A stretch of 64,000 nt of DNA from Cadophora sp. MPI-SDFR-AT-0126 (Eukaryota; Ascomycota; Leotiomycetes; Helotiales; Ploettnerulaceae), in the NCBI GenBank assembly GCA_020747065.1, contig JAGMVK010000004.1, positions 558,001 through 622,000 of the forward strand, given 5' to 3'. The position numbers and the translations under genes were made by a program. This document shows positions 33,715-43,890 of the stretch, in pieces. Below the pieces are notes generated by a model. It was not told the DNA's origin. It did not search any database and saw only the letters and a list, made by a program, of their open reading frames with translations. Each line of letters starts with the position of its first letter. The stretch's first letter is position 1.

Positions 33715-35200
33715 AAACATACTTGAGAGCAACTGGCCCCTGGAGTTGGAATTAGAAATGGAAGATCGGCCTCGCATGGAGTTTTGGAGTCCAGGAAAAT
33801 ACTGTAGGACTACAGAATGGGCGTTTTAGGTGTTGTTGCGACAGTGAAAGGTACAACTTTATAAAACATAATGGATGGTTCACCATATGTACTCCACTGT
33901 TGTTTCTTCGACAGAGTTTAGAAACTAGAGCCGAGATTTTGTTTTGTATTGAGAAGTAAACGTCCAACTATTGAGTCAGTACTCCGTAGATACGACACAG
34001 AGTATGAGAGACAATGGTTTGATGAAATACTCAGTCCCACGTTTCAGATGAGGAAGGCATCTACCTTGGTTGTATTTTCCTTCTGCAGTTGTTACAAGCG
34101 TGTCGTTGCGAGGCAAAGAATGTGAGGATCGTTGTCACTTTATTGGACAAACAATATTTCTCAGACGAGTATTGCATACACGACGAAGAAATTACTTTCG
34201 ACTTGATTCTCTACTTATTTTCCATCGGAGAGAAGGACATGTCACCGGAAGTCTGTTAAATACCGTCGAAGGCTTATTCCTCATTTCGCGTATGACAACT
34301 TCAACTATACACCTCGGTCCAAATAAGTAATTAAACTGTTGTAACTTATTGTTTAGAGCTTGGAACTGTAAGCCATCTATCAATGACGAAGCTTCGTTTC
34401 TTTTCATGTTGCCGCGAGGCTAGATTTGAAGGGTTGCCCGAAGGCAAGATACCGACGGGGCCTCGGCGTGACGATTTAGAGCCGAGGAACTTTAGTGAAA
34501 GAAACATTTGCTTTATCTTAAGAATTGATGAGTATTTCAGATTCCGAAAGCTGATACAAAACGATTTTTCAATGTTGCGAATTTCGATACCTCTTCGAGT
34601 ACCGAAGCGAAATGTCAAGAATGTCGGGGCTAAACTCGCAACAATTTGTGCCAAACCGAACACGAGGGGGTGGGTCAGCACGAGATATTTCCAGAATCCA
34701 TAATGACTGGACTTACCATGTGAGCCTCGGCTCCCCTTAGCAGTAAATCATTTTTCGTGAGAGTTCGTGACTTCGATTCTTCGAGATGTTCTATGCCAAG
34801 ACACCAGCTAAGCGATCAAAACAGAGTTGGAACAGGGGTTGATGAAACGCCTCGTCAAACTAGTATCCTTCCCTTTTCGATGCGAGAAACGCAAGTCAAA
34901 CATCGTAATAATTATGATGTCCAATCGCGTTGAACTTCCAAGTCCGGAAGCGTCACAAGCTGAGAGATGGTGTCCTGCACTGAGCGCATTGCCTCCACTT
35001 GATGATAGGATCTGTGCTGAGAAGCATGGAAATCGAAACTTTCTTAAACACAATGATCTACGATCCCCCACAAACAAAAGCTCTCCATCATCCATAAAAC
35101 TAGTCCGTCAACAACGCCTTCTCACTCTCCAGTGGTGGTTGATATCGAATTTTCTTATTTTTTTTTCCTCTTCCGCAGTCCGTTAGTAGTACTGGTTACT
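33715..35200. other. Intergenic spacer between two rhodopsin-domain genes
   Basis: About 1.5 kb. Overlapping open frames on opposite strands at 34346-34703 show no recognised domain and are probably chance. A T-rich leader directly precedes the ATG at 35201. Confidence 0.45.
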
Positions 35201-36347
35201 ATGCCTCTCCACACACAAGGAACGATTGCTGTGGTGGTGTCGTATGGGTTGGCGTTATTGTGCTTCATATCGATCGGGGCGAGAATATACACTCAACTGG
35301 CGGTCACAAAGAAATTCAACTGGAATGATGTGGGAATTCTAGTCGCATTTGTACGATATTCCGGCAACAACTGTCAAAATCCGACACTTACAGTGTTCTA
35401 GGCCGCATATTTGAGTCTCGGAGCCCTTCTTACCCTCGGAGCATTGAACGGTATTGGTGGCCATACAATCCAAGCGAAGTTGCCTCAAATATCGAACGTT
35501 CTGAAAGTGGGTTCCGCACTTGATACAACACAAGCTTGGTGGTGATGCTGACAATACGGCCCAGTATATTTGGTTCCTCGAAATAATATACGTGTGTCTT
35601 ACGAGTGTTATGAAAGCAAGTATTGCTGTCACGATGATGCAATGGACGAAGAACCGTGTCTTGATCTGGATGTTTTGGGGTTCGATCGCCATGGACGTTA
35701 TCATCTCCTCCGTCTTCTCCTTCTACGTCGTCTTCCAGTGCACACCGATAAGCTACGCCTGGCAGATGCTCGACCCCAACGTCAAGGGCAAGTGCTTGCC
35801 TTTCACTGGACAACTGTATATGGGTCTTGCGCTCTGCTTCGTCACTTTCACTTTGGACATCCTGTTGATGACAAGTCCATTTATCATGATGAAGGGCAAG
35901 AATATCAACAAGACCTTAAAGAAGTACATTTATGGCATCTTCAGCTTGGGTATCTTGTGAGTGATAGTCGTGTCTTTCGAGGAACTCGACTAAATTACCT
36001 GCTAGGGCAACGATCGCCAACATTATCCGCTTATTCGCGATTTTCAAGCTCCAGAAGTCAGTAGACCAGCTGTGTAAGTTTGCCTCATCTGCTTGCAAAT
36101 TGTGAACTAACGTGATAATGCAGTCGACGCTGCACCTGTCTTCACTTGGTCCGCAGTCGAAGTCAGTATTGGTCTCATCGTGGCAGGGATCCTGGAGCTC
36201 GGCCCACTGATGGCCAAGTACGGTGCCAAAGGCTTCGACCATTACTCCAGATTCGCTACTTTGGGAGACGACGACACTGTCAAGCTGCAAACTATCCAGT
36301 CGATGGACAAGTCTGCCATTACCATTTCTGGCCCAATGAGATATTAG
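35201..36347 (+). CDS. Rhodopsin-domain (Pth11-like) integral membrane protein 2
   Basis: Five exons, 35201-35350, 35402-35506, 35565-35956, 36006-36073 and 36124-36347, encode 312 aa with consistent phases. The family landmarks recur: ARIYTQLAVTKKFNWNDVGI, YIWFLEIIYVCLTSVMKASI, FQCTPISYAWQ, GLALCFVTFTLDILLM, ATIANIIRL and FTWSAVEVSIGLIVAGI. Seven transmembrane helices are implied. The C-terminal tail is short (about 60 residues), unlike the neighbour at 32421, and sequence identity to it looks low outside these motifs. They are therefore old paralogues rather than a recent tandem duplication. It is presumed to be a plasma-membrane sensor. Confidence 0.87.
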
Positions 36348-36867
36348 ACAAAGCCGAAAAGTCGGCGTGGTGGAGTTGGGCAGAAGACTGGAAGAGTCTA
36401 AGGATGCTGGGCGTTCTATATATTTATGTCTTGGAGGATCGGCTGCCATGACTTTATTTTTTCCTCTCAATTGGCAGTTATACCGAAGAAGAGGCTGTCA
36501 AAGAGATATGAGTGTATGATTAGCTGCCCTGATGCTGTAAATATATTTTAGAGTTCCAAGTTTGACCTTAAATTTCCACCACATACGCCTGAAAGTACGT
36601 AAGCGGCATCATAAAGTCCATTTTGAAGAAAAATATTTGCTCAGGGTTAACCGTCAAATGTGCAGCCGGCTTTTGTAGCATTGAAATGATGATCTGACAT
36701 GTGAAAGGAAAATCAAAGATGGTTACTGATATCTGAGAATTCCTCAGAGTTGGTTCGTTGCGATTCGTCCTTGGCGTTGGAGCCACGGCCTTGATTGATG
36801 CGAGAGTCTCAGCGGTTTATGCAGGATGTCGGGGCCCTTATATGGGTTTGGAGGAAAGATTAATCAA
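36348..36867. other. Convergent intergenic region
   Basis: About 520 bp between the 3' ends of the receptor gene (+) and the SET-domain gene (-). Nothing is recognised. Confidence 0.45.
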
Positions 36868-37917
36868 TCAGCTTGGTATTCTGTCGATCGCTCTCTGCAG
36901 AAGCGTGTCGATCTGCCGCCACCGATTGTTCAAAGTATCTCGCTGATCGGGCTTGCCTTCGTCAAGGATATTCACCAACCTAATTTTCTCCAGCACATCT
37001 TTCTGATACTTCCCCAAAAGCTTGAGTAAAACTCGATCCACCTTCGCTTGATCTTTTTCTCCATCGTCCAACCCGTTGACAAAGCTTCTCCACTTGCTGA
37101 GTGGCAAACAAGCAAGTCTGAGAGCAACCTGCGTCCGATAGCACACAGTCTCCCGGTCCAGTACATAATTCCCCAGAAAGCCTTCCTCCTCCAACATTTC
37201 TTTCTTTTCTGCACTCAAAAGTTCAAGCACATAAACATCTAACTCCACCTCATCCCACTTGTTTGTATCTCCGGCAAGGATGAAGCCGTATTCGGTGAGG
37301 AGGAAGTCGTTGCTGTGGTGTCCGTAGCTGATGTATATCTCCTCGCCTTTCTTGATGGGCACGGTAGAAGTAATAGTGTAACCATCTTCTGAAAAGCCGA
37401 CTTCACAGGCGGATGGGGATGAGGTGTGATTGAAATAGTCTGCAAAAGGATTGAGGGCCATACAGTCATCACGATTCTTGGGTGTCGGTACTGGTTTAGA
37501 TTTGTTTTTGGGAGCTGGTGAAACGAAGTAGAATGTTCGTGTATTAATGACGAGCCATGAGTGAAGGTAGGCCTCGTAGATAATAGTAGGAAAAGCAGCA
37601 GAGGTCAAAGCCCAGTCTTGCTTAAGTTTCGATTGTTGATTGGACAAAAGCTTAGCTGCTTGGGGTGGGAGCAACTCTTGCAGAGATTTCGGCCAGAGGA
37701 GAGGCATGGAATCTTCGAACGTGTCTTGAGTTGGAAGCACAGCGTGCCATGGGGCACGAAGTGCTGAGGCATCAAGGGTAAGATCCGTGGCCAGAAGATT
37801 GTGAACTGTAGTCTTTGGTAATGCTCGGGAAATGTCCTTTGGCACCGTGTTGGCTGTACGTAAGGCCGAGAGAGGAACGGTCAGGAGGACTGTGTTGGCC
37901 TGGGAGGTATTAGCCAT
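36868..37917 (-). CDS. SET-domain protein-lysine methyltransferase (SETD/RuBisCO-LSMT class), possibly N-terminally short
   Basis: An uninterrupted frame; the ATG at 37917 gives 349 aa. The SET core is recognisable: TVLLTVP near the N-terminus, MALNPFADYFNH (the NHS/NxFNH-type motif binding S-adenosylmethionine), GEEIYISYGHHSNDFLLTEYGF (catalytic Tyr region). A C-terminal helical substrate-binding domain follows. This is the class that methylates ribosomal proteins, eEF1A, actin or other non-histone targets; the target here is unknown. Family members usually start with a G-x-G-[LV] segment before the TVLLTVP block, which is missing. The frame continues open to 38052 with an acceptor-like TTTCAG before the ATG, so an upstream exon may exist, but I could not find it. 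Confidence 0.78.
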   Translation of the reverse strand: MANTSQANTVLLTVPLSALRTANTVPKDISRALPKTTVHNLLATDLTLDASALRAPWHAVLPTQDTFEDSMPLLWPKSLQELLPPQAAKLLSNQQSKLKQDWALTSAAFPTIIYEAYLHSWLVINTRTFYFVSPAPKNKSKPVPTPKNRDDCMALNPFADYFNHTSSPSACEVGFSEDGYTITSTVPIKKGEEIYISYGHHSNDFLLTEYGFILAGDTNKWDEVELDVYVLELLSAEKKEMLEEEGFLGNYVLDRETVCYRTQVALRLACLPLSKWRSFVNGLDDGEKDQAKVDRVLLKLLGKYQKDVLEKIRLVNILDEGKPDQRDTLNNRWRQIDTLLQRAIDRIPS

Positions 37918-38817
37918 GGAGCTAGCGAGACTGAAAGGTAGTAAGAAGGGATGAAAACAACTAGAAATGTGGTAAGATGCTCCGCTACAGGATTGAGATT
38001 GTAGTCGTTGGAGAATCAAGAACGAAGTGACTACACTTCCTTCCACCATCATTGAATTTGGTATCTAGCAAATCTATGCCATAATTGACTTCAATTCATT
38101 GAAATAATACCAGATGCAGTCATCTCACTGACCGCCGTGTACTTTTCACTGGCCAAGAAAGTTCTTCACTCTCGAGTGTTCGAGGCGGAATTGTCGTACC
38201 CAACTAACGCTGGTGATATTCAACACAATAGACCGCTCAGACAAATGGGCACCAGTTACAATCAACCTCATTTGAGTATTAGGACTGTCCGAGACAATAT
38301 TTCAAACCATCTGGACATCCGCCAACTGCGTAATGGCGTGCTTGAAATAAAGGAAAGTTGGAAAATGCGAAAAGTTCAATACTGCGAGGGAGGGAGAAAG
38401 GTGGATATATAAAAAAAAAAATGTCCAATGCCAAAAGAAACCTGGAAAGCGACTATTCAGACGGCTATACATACCGCATGCCTTTTCTCAGCAATTATAC
38501 CAACTCCTCTTCCTTCAAAGTTATGTGCGGCAATGCCATTGATCTTGATGCTCTTCTCCAATGCCCATTCGGCGAATGCTTCGTGGATTTCCATTACTGA
38601 GGAATTCGAATGGATCATGGACCGTCCATTGCGAGTGCTCAATTCAAGTGATATAATCCATGAGTCACGTTGAGAAAAAGCTCCTGGAGCAGCTGTTGTT
38701 CTCTGAAAACGGCACGGCCCACTTCACCATCCGAAAGCCGAAGCTATTGTACGGATAGCTCCTAGAAATCGACTGATCATCAACAACTTCACTTTCACTT
38801 GGCTGCCAAGGTCAACA
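37918..38817. other. Divergent promoter region (SET gene / COQ4)
   Basis: About 900 bp. It contains a poly-A run of 11-12 at about 38,409-38,420. Small frames at 38137-38673 have no support, and a missing first exon of the SET gene could lie here. Confidence 0.4.
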
Positions 38818-39743
38818 ATGGCTTTGTTTCTGCGACGGAACGCATTGAAGTCTGGTCTCCCGAGGGAGTTACTTGCAACATGCGCAATTGCTCTCAATTC
38901 GAGGCAATTCAGCGTCCTCAATCGACCGCCCCCGAACTACCCTGGCCATATTCCTCTTACGAGAATTGAGAAAGCAGGTCTAGCTATAGGATCCGCATTT
39001 GGATCTCTCTACAACCCGTACCGTGGAGGTATGCTTCAAGACCTACTCTTCGCTCAAAGCTATACTAATTCGAGAAAGATTTGATAGCAGCTCTTGGTGA
39101 AGCTACCGCGACGCCATACTTCATCTATCGTCTTCGAGATGCTATGCTTGCCTCTCCCACTGGCCGACGGATTCTCAAAGATCGACCCAGGCTAACTTCT
39201 CAAACTCTAAAGATGGAATACTTGAGGACCTTGCCAGAGAATACCGTCGGGAGGGCATATGCAGACTGGTTGGACCTGGAGGGTGTGAGCCCGGACACGC
39301 GAAGCGCAGTTCAGTACATAGACGACGAGGAGTGCGCATATGTGATGCAGCGATATAGGGAGTGCCACGATTTTTACCACGCGTTGACTGGTCTACCGAT
39401 TATTATCGAAGGAGAGATAGCTGTCAAGGCATTTGAGTTCGCCAATACTCTGCTACCTATGACGGGACTGAGTCTGTTTGCATACGTACGGCTAAAACCG
39501 CAGGAGAAACAGAGGTTCTGGAAGATCTATCTGCCGTGGGCAGTCAAGAACGGGGTAGGCTCGAAAGAGGTTATCAACATATATTGGGAAGAGCAGCTGG
39601 AGAGGGATGTTGGAGAACTGAGGGCCGAATTGGGTATTGAGAAGCCTATCGATCTGAGGGCTATTCGCAAGGCTGAGAGATTGAAGAAGAAGGCCGAGAA
39701 AGAGGCGAAACAACGGTCAGGAGACAGCCTTGGAATAAATTGA
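38818..39743 (+). CDS. COQ4: Ubiquinone biosynthesis protein COQ4, mitochondrial
   Basis: Two exons, 38818-39028 and 39079-39743, encode 291 aa (intron 50 nt, phase 1, joining YNPYRG to DLIAALGE). A basic presequence ([19 protein letters not shown]) suggests mitochondrial import. The zinc-ligand motif HDxxH-x11-E is present as [10 protein letters not shown]...GE. The conserved GRAYADWL...DTR and [14 protein letters not shown] segments confirm COQ4. It acts in the matrix-side CoQ synthome; recent work assigns it an oxidative decarboxylation step on the benzoquinone ring. The C-terminus has a Lys-rich tail. COQ3 is about 1 kb downstream. Confidence 0.95.
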
Positions 39744-39936
39744 ACGTTACGCTGGACTAGAGTCCAATGAGATCTCCATTCCATCACCGAAAAGTAGACC
39801 AAAGTTCCACAGCCAAACTTGACGCCATTATTTCACGAAAAAGGCCAATTTTCACCAACCATATGCTAGATACCACCAGCATCAAAAGGGTATCTCTCTC
39901 CTCAGCCGTAGTAGCCTCTGCCATAGCTTTTCCCCC

Positions 39937-40507
39937 TTATAGATCGGCAAATAAGTCATCATCATCATCGTCCCATCCACCCTTTCTCCGACTGACCACG
40001 ATTTTCTCTTCTTCCTTATTCTCAGCAACAGCACCCAACAGCTCCTTCAACTGCGTCTCCGTAACCTTCGACCGCAGTTGCCCACTTCTTGCCAGCATGA
40101 TCAATCTATTCTCGACATCTTGCGCGCGGGATTCCTTGACGAGTCGGATACGTCCGAGTCGGTCGGCTGCTTCAGGCTCGAGGATCTGGGAGAGGATGGA
40201 TTGCCGTGCTTCTGCTGCGTGGTGTGTTAGATTCTGGATGACCTTTGGAAGTATATTGCCATGGCATAGGATAAGTTACATTCTTGTTGTCTGTTGAAGA
40301 CGTGTTAGCATATTCCTGTGCAGCAGGGGATAGATGAAGGGATATAACGTACTGCTTCTGGTCTTGTCCTCCCCCGCTGCTTCCAGCAGCACCTCCTTGC
40401 GCTTTCAGTTGCTCAAGGCGAGCCTTTCTGATCTGGATCGTATGATATTAGTAGGGCAAATATCGACCTAGAGCAATGCATACCTGTGCCAAATCGTCGT
40501 CTTCCAT
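39937..40507 (-). CDS. PDCD5-like DNA-binding/apoptosis-related protein (with an 11-nt microexon)
   Basis: Four exons: 40507-40484, 40432-40353, 40290-40280 and 40214-39937, encode 130 aa. The PDCD5 fold is clear: MEDDDLAQ-IRKARLEQLKAQGG, SEARQSILSQILEPEAADRLGRIRLVK, VENRLIMLARSGQLRSKVTETQLKELL and an acidic DDDDDDLFADL tail. Exon 3 is only 11 nt (ACAACAAGAAT). It is required to keep the frame and yields the Q-rich KQQQES linker seen in fungal homologues. Both flanking introns (62 and 65 nt) have GTACGT/GTAACT donors and CTAAC branch sites. PDCD5 proteins are small helical nuclear/cytosolic proteins that bind the CCT chaperonin and affect tubulin folding and cell death. It diverges from COQ3 by 280 bp. 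Confidence 0.87.
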
Positions 40508-40787
40508 TTTGTAGAATTGTGGTAGATAGAGGGGTTGCTACTTCGGGTTACCTTAAGCAGGTGGGGTTTAAAGCGCCAGAAATGCGAGGCTGGGAGCTGG
40601 TTCCCTCTCGGCAGCTGGAATATTTTGGACAGGCATTACTGCAATAACTGACAACAACATTCACGATCACGTCAGATGTCTTGATTCATCACTTCCATTG
40701 CTCCAAGAGATACTCTAATATATGAAGATTCAGATAGGCAAAATCACGAATTTGCAATATTGACCCCTTCCCACAATTACAACCGCA

Positions 40788-41651
40788 ATGACGCCCATAT
40801 CACCCCTTCAACATACCTCTCTCAGGAACCTTACTCTTCTCCTCCGAACCGCACCACGCTTCGTACAGAATCAATTTCGACATCATAGCACGAGTCAGGG
40901 CGCATCATCATCAGTCAATCCCGAAGAAGTCTCACATTTCAATGCTCTGGCTTCAACATGGTGGGATCCGCATGGATCCTCACGGTTGCTCCATCTAATG
41001 AACCCTCTTCGTCACGACTTCATCCGCGGATGCCACGCAGCGCAGCCTGATCCACCACCAACTACTGGCTTGCGATATCTGGATATTGGATGTGGAGGAG
41101 GTATATTCGCAGAGAGTGCTGCAAGATTGGGTAGTACAGGCAGTGTAACGGCCATTGATCCCAGCCCGGAGGTGTTGGCTATTGCGAAAGGACATGCGAG
41201 AAAGGACCCAATGTTGAAGGGGAAATTGACATATCTGAATACTTCCATTGAGGAGCTACCCAAGCCGCAGTCGATTGAGGAGCAATTCGATGTCATGTCT
41301 GTCTTTGAGGTCATTGAACACATCACTCATCCAGCCGAGTTCCTGGACCTTTGCACACCTTTTGTGAAACCCGGAGGTTGGATTGTCATGAGTACTATTG
41401 CGAGGACATGGATGAGTTGGATTACGACGAAGGTGGTGGCAGAAGACTTGATCAGAATTGTGCCAAGAGGAACCCACGATTGGGACAAGTACATCAACGA
41501 AGATGAATTGAGAGGATACTTTTTGAAGGCAGGAGGCTGGAACAGTCCTAGGGTTATGGGCGTTGTTTATGTGCCTGGATTGGGCTGGAAAGAGGTTTCG
41601 GGTAGTGAAAAAGTCGGGAACTACTTCTTTGCCATCAGAAGGGACATGTAA
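40788..41651 (+). CDS. COQ3: Ubiquinone biosynthesis O-methyltransferase COQ3, mitochondrial
   Basis: A single exon, 287 aa. An N-terminal Arg-rich, acid-free leader (SLRNLTLLLRTAPRFVQNQFRHHS) is a mitochondrial presequence. Next come the COQ3/UbiG signature FNALASTWWDPHG and MNPLRHDFI, the SAM-binding motif LDIGCGGG, the acidic loop residue in AIDPSPE, and VFEVIEHI with PGGWIVMSTI. The enzyme catalyses both O-methylation steps of coenzyme Q synthesis on the matrix side. It is separated from COQ4 only by the PDCD5-like gene, with which it shares a short divergent promoter. Confidence 0.95.
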   Translation: MTPISPLQHTSLRNLTLLLRTAPRFVQNQFRHHSTSQGASSSVNPEEVSHFNALASTWWDPHGSSRLLHLMNPLRHDFIRGCHAAQPDPPPTTGLRYLDIGCGGGIFAESAARLGSTGSVTAIDPSPEVLAIAKGHARKDPMLKGKLTYLNTSIEELPKPQSIEEQFDVMSVFEVIEHITHPAEFLDLCTPFVKPGGWIVMSTIARTWMSWITTKVVAEDLIRIVPRGTHDWDKYINEDELRGYFLKAGGWNSPRVMGVVYVPGLGWKEVSGSEKVGNYFFAIRRDM

Positions 41652-42057
41652 GTTGGATGAGCAAGCTGGGATGGGAGAACGGCAGTATGAACCTGAGGCC
41701 CATCTCAGTAGAGGTCGAAATTGTGTACGAATATGTATGACTGTTCTCTTGTATTACGGAGAATTCCTCTGCGAAGCTTTGATCCATATTCAGACAAGCC
41801 ACATTCAGCTGCGACTAAGTCTGGAACTGGGAGAGGCGAAGGCGAGGAGCTTTGTTTTATGATGGGGATTTCCCGCTCCTGACAGTCGACCAGGGGAACC
41901 GCAGACTTTCATGCGAAGTTGCCTTAGCTTGGCCTAATGGGGACAAGTGCCGTGGGTGCTCAACTTTCAAGTTCCTCGACCCCTCCATCGCTAAACCAAC
42001 GAGAAAGACAAACCTACAATACAGCAACACTTCTTCGGAGTTAGAATTCCTCACAGC
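41652..42057. other. Intergenic spacer COQ3 - SER2
   Basis: About 400 bp, with the 3' flank of COQ3 and the promoter of SER2. No separate feature is seen. Confidence 0.45.
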
Positions 42058-43479
42058 ATGGCAGAAGTCACTCAAACGACGAGACCTGCCCGTCCCAGCC
42101 TTGGGAGTGGCATGCGCACGAGCTCTTTTTTACTAGAGCACCAGCAGTATCGGCCTCCGCAACAAGATGGCCATCAGGGAATCGACAGTATCGTCGAGGG
42201 CGTGCAGAACACGAGGGTCGAGCCGCGCAAGGCTTATCAACAGTATAATGGTGTCCCATCTGAAAAGACCCCGCCCAAGATCGTGGATAGTGGCCTCGTC
42301 CACACCTTGTCGCATACAAATTGTCAGCCTGCCTCAGGAACACATTCCGATCGACTTATCGCAACGATAATCTACAAGACAAAGTCTCCTCGACTCACCA
42401 TTACCGACTACCCGCCTGATCGATCTCCTTCTCCATCAGCCGCAAAGTCTCGCGCCATACCTCCAAATCTCGCTCCCGTGCGCTCCCTTTCAAGCTTCCC
42501 ACTTGAGCCCCCTCCACCAGACCCAGAGCCTCTCGACCATCTCTACGGCAGCTACATCTCGCCATTATGCCTGACCTCCTTCTTGCATCTTATCTCCTTC
42601 CTTCCTACCCCCCCGGGCTCCGATATCCTCAGCTCCTCCCATCGCTGCCTCGACAATCCAGACCACCCCTCCATCGTCGAGCTCACTCTCTCACCCACTC
42701 CCGACCCCGCATATCTTACGCTAGAAGACTTACGCAAACATGAGCTCATTTACCGATTCGAGCGGGAATGGAATGTTGATGTGATACTACAGCACGATAC
42801 TGTCCTCAGACGGTACCCACGCTTGGTAGTCTTCGACATGGACTCCACACTCATCGAACAAGAAGTAATTGATTTGATCGCCGCATCCATCGGCGTTGAA
42901 GCAGAGGTATCAGCGATTACAGTACGGGCTATGAATGGCGAGCTCGATTTTTCTTCTTCTTTCAAAGAGCGAGTCAAGCTCCTGAAAGGAGTGGATGCGG
43001 ATATCTTTACCAAACTTCGAAAAGTGATCACGCCAACCAAGGGAGCACGGGAGTTAATCAGAGCACTGAAGCGCATGGGTGTCAAGACTGCCGTCTTCTC
43101 AGGCGGATTTATCCCGCTCACGCAATGGCTCGCAGACGATTTGGGAATTGATTACGCATTCGCCAACACCATAGCCTCTGATCCAAGCACCAACCTTCTA
43201 ACTGGCGAAGTCGTCGGGACTATCGTGAACGCAGAGAAGAAGCGCGACCTCCTCCTTGAGGTAGCAGCTAAAGAGAAAGCGTCTTTGCAACAAGTGATTG
43301 CGGTGGGAGATGGTGCAAACGACCTGCTCATGTTGAAAGAGGCCGGGTTGGGAGTTGCGTGGAATGCGAAGCCAGTAGTCCAGATGGAAGCCGATGCGAG
43401 ATTAAACGGAGAGAGCTTGTTGGATCTTCTACATGTCTTTGGATTTACTGCTGAGGAGGTACAAACGTTGGTTCAGTGA
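42058..43479 (+). CDS. SER2: Phosphoserine phosphatase (HAD family)
   Basis: A single exon, 473 aa. The C-terminal HAD phosphatase domain carries motif I DMDST (nucleophile Asp, about residue 260), motif II FSGGF, the motif III Lys region and motif IV GDGANDLLML. Typical SerB elements EQEVIDLIAA and MNGELDFSSSFKERV are also present. It dephosphorylates phosphoserine in the last step of serine synthesis in the cytosol. The N-terminal 250 residues are longer than in yeast Ser2 (about 309 aa total). They include a disordered part and a region (IATIIYKTKSPRL, SFLHLISFLPTPPG, IVELTLSP) that may be a degenerate ACT-like regulatory domain; this is inference. Filamentous fungi often have such extended forms. 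Confidence 0.93.
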   Translation: MAEVTQTTRPARPSLGSGMRTSSFLLEHQQYRPPQQDGHQGIDSIVEGVQNTRVEPRKAYQQYNGVPSEKTPPKIVDSGLVHTLSHTNCQPASGTHSDRLIATIIYKTKSPRLTITDYPPDRSPSPSAAKSRAIPPNLAPVRSLSSFPLEPPPPDPEPLDHLYGSYISPLCLTSFLHLISFLPTPPGSDILSSSHRCLDNPDHPSIVELTLSPTPDPAYLTLEDLRKHELIYRFEREWNVDVILQHDTVLRRYPRLVVFDMDSTLIEQEVIDLIAASIGVEAEVSAITVRAMNGELDFSSSFKERVKLLKGVDADIFTKLRKVITPTKGARELIRALKRMGVKTAVFSGGFIPLTQWLADDLGIDYAFANTIASDPSTNLLTGEVVGTIVNAEKKRDLLLEVAAKEKASLQQVIAVGDGANDLLMLKEAGLGVAWNAKPVVQMEADARLNGESLLDLLHVFGFTAEEVQTLVQ

Positions 43480-43890
43480 CCTTTCTGTTTTAAGATACAC
43501 TGTTCATCAAGAGTATGCATTGGGCCTAGAGGAGAACTGCGTGGGGTCTCTTACTTCTGTGGACTAGACTACCTGAACCTAAAGATTCCATCACTTCTGG
43601 CACATTGCCCCCAGGTTGAAATCGCCACATGAGTGAGCACTGTGCAGATGTTCATGGCCATTCAACGAGCCCGAGAGCCGTGACAAAGGAACAAGGCGAG
43701 CTGACCGATGTCTAGCATCTCGGCGCCGTTTTTGGAGTACACTCGCCTGCCAAGGCAGCGCTCTCAAGTCGAGGCTTGCAGCTCCAATGTCTGTCTGGCC
43801 ATACTCAATGACGCGATACTGACCATAACTAGGCAGCTCATTGTGATATGTGGACGGACATACATACGTACGTGGTGATAGCCTTTGTGA
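43480..43890. other. Convergent intergenic region SER2 - palC
   Basis: About 410 bp. A short dyad TACATACGTACG occurs near 43,861. Nothing else is seen. Confidence 0.45.

Noticed and set aside
34346..34703. Long overlapping open frames on opposite strands between the two receptor genes
   Set aside because: No domain or splice support; sense-antisense openness of this kind often reflects base composition.
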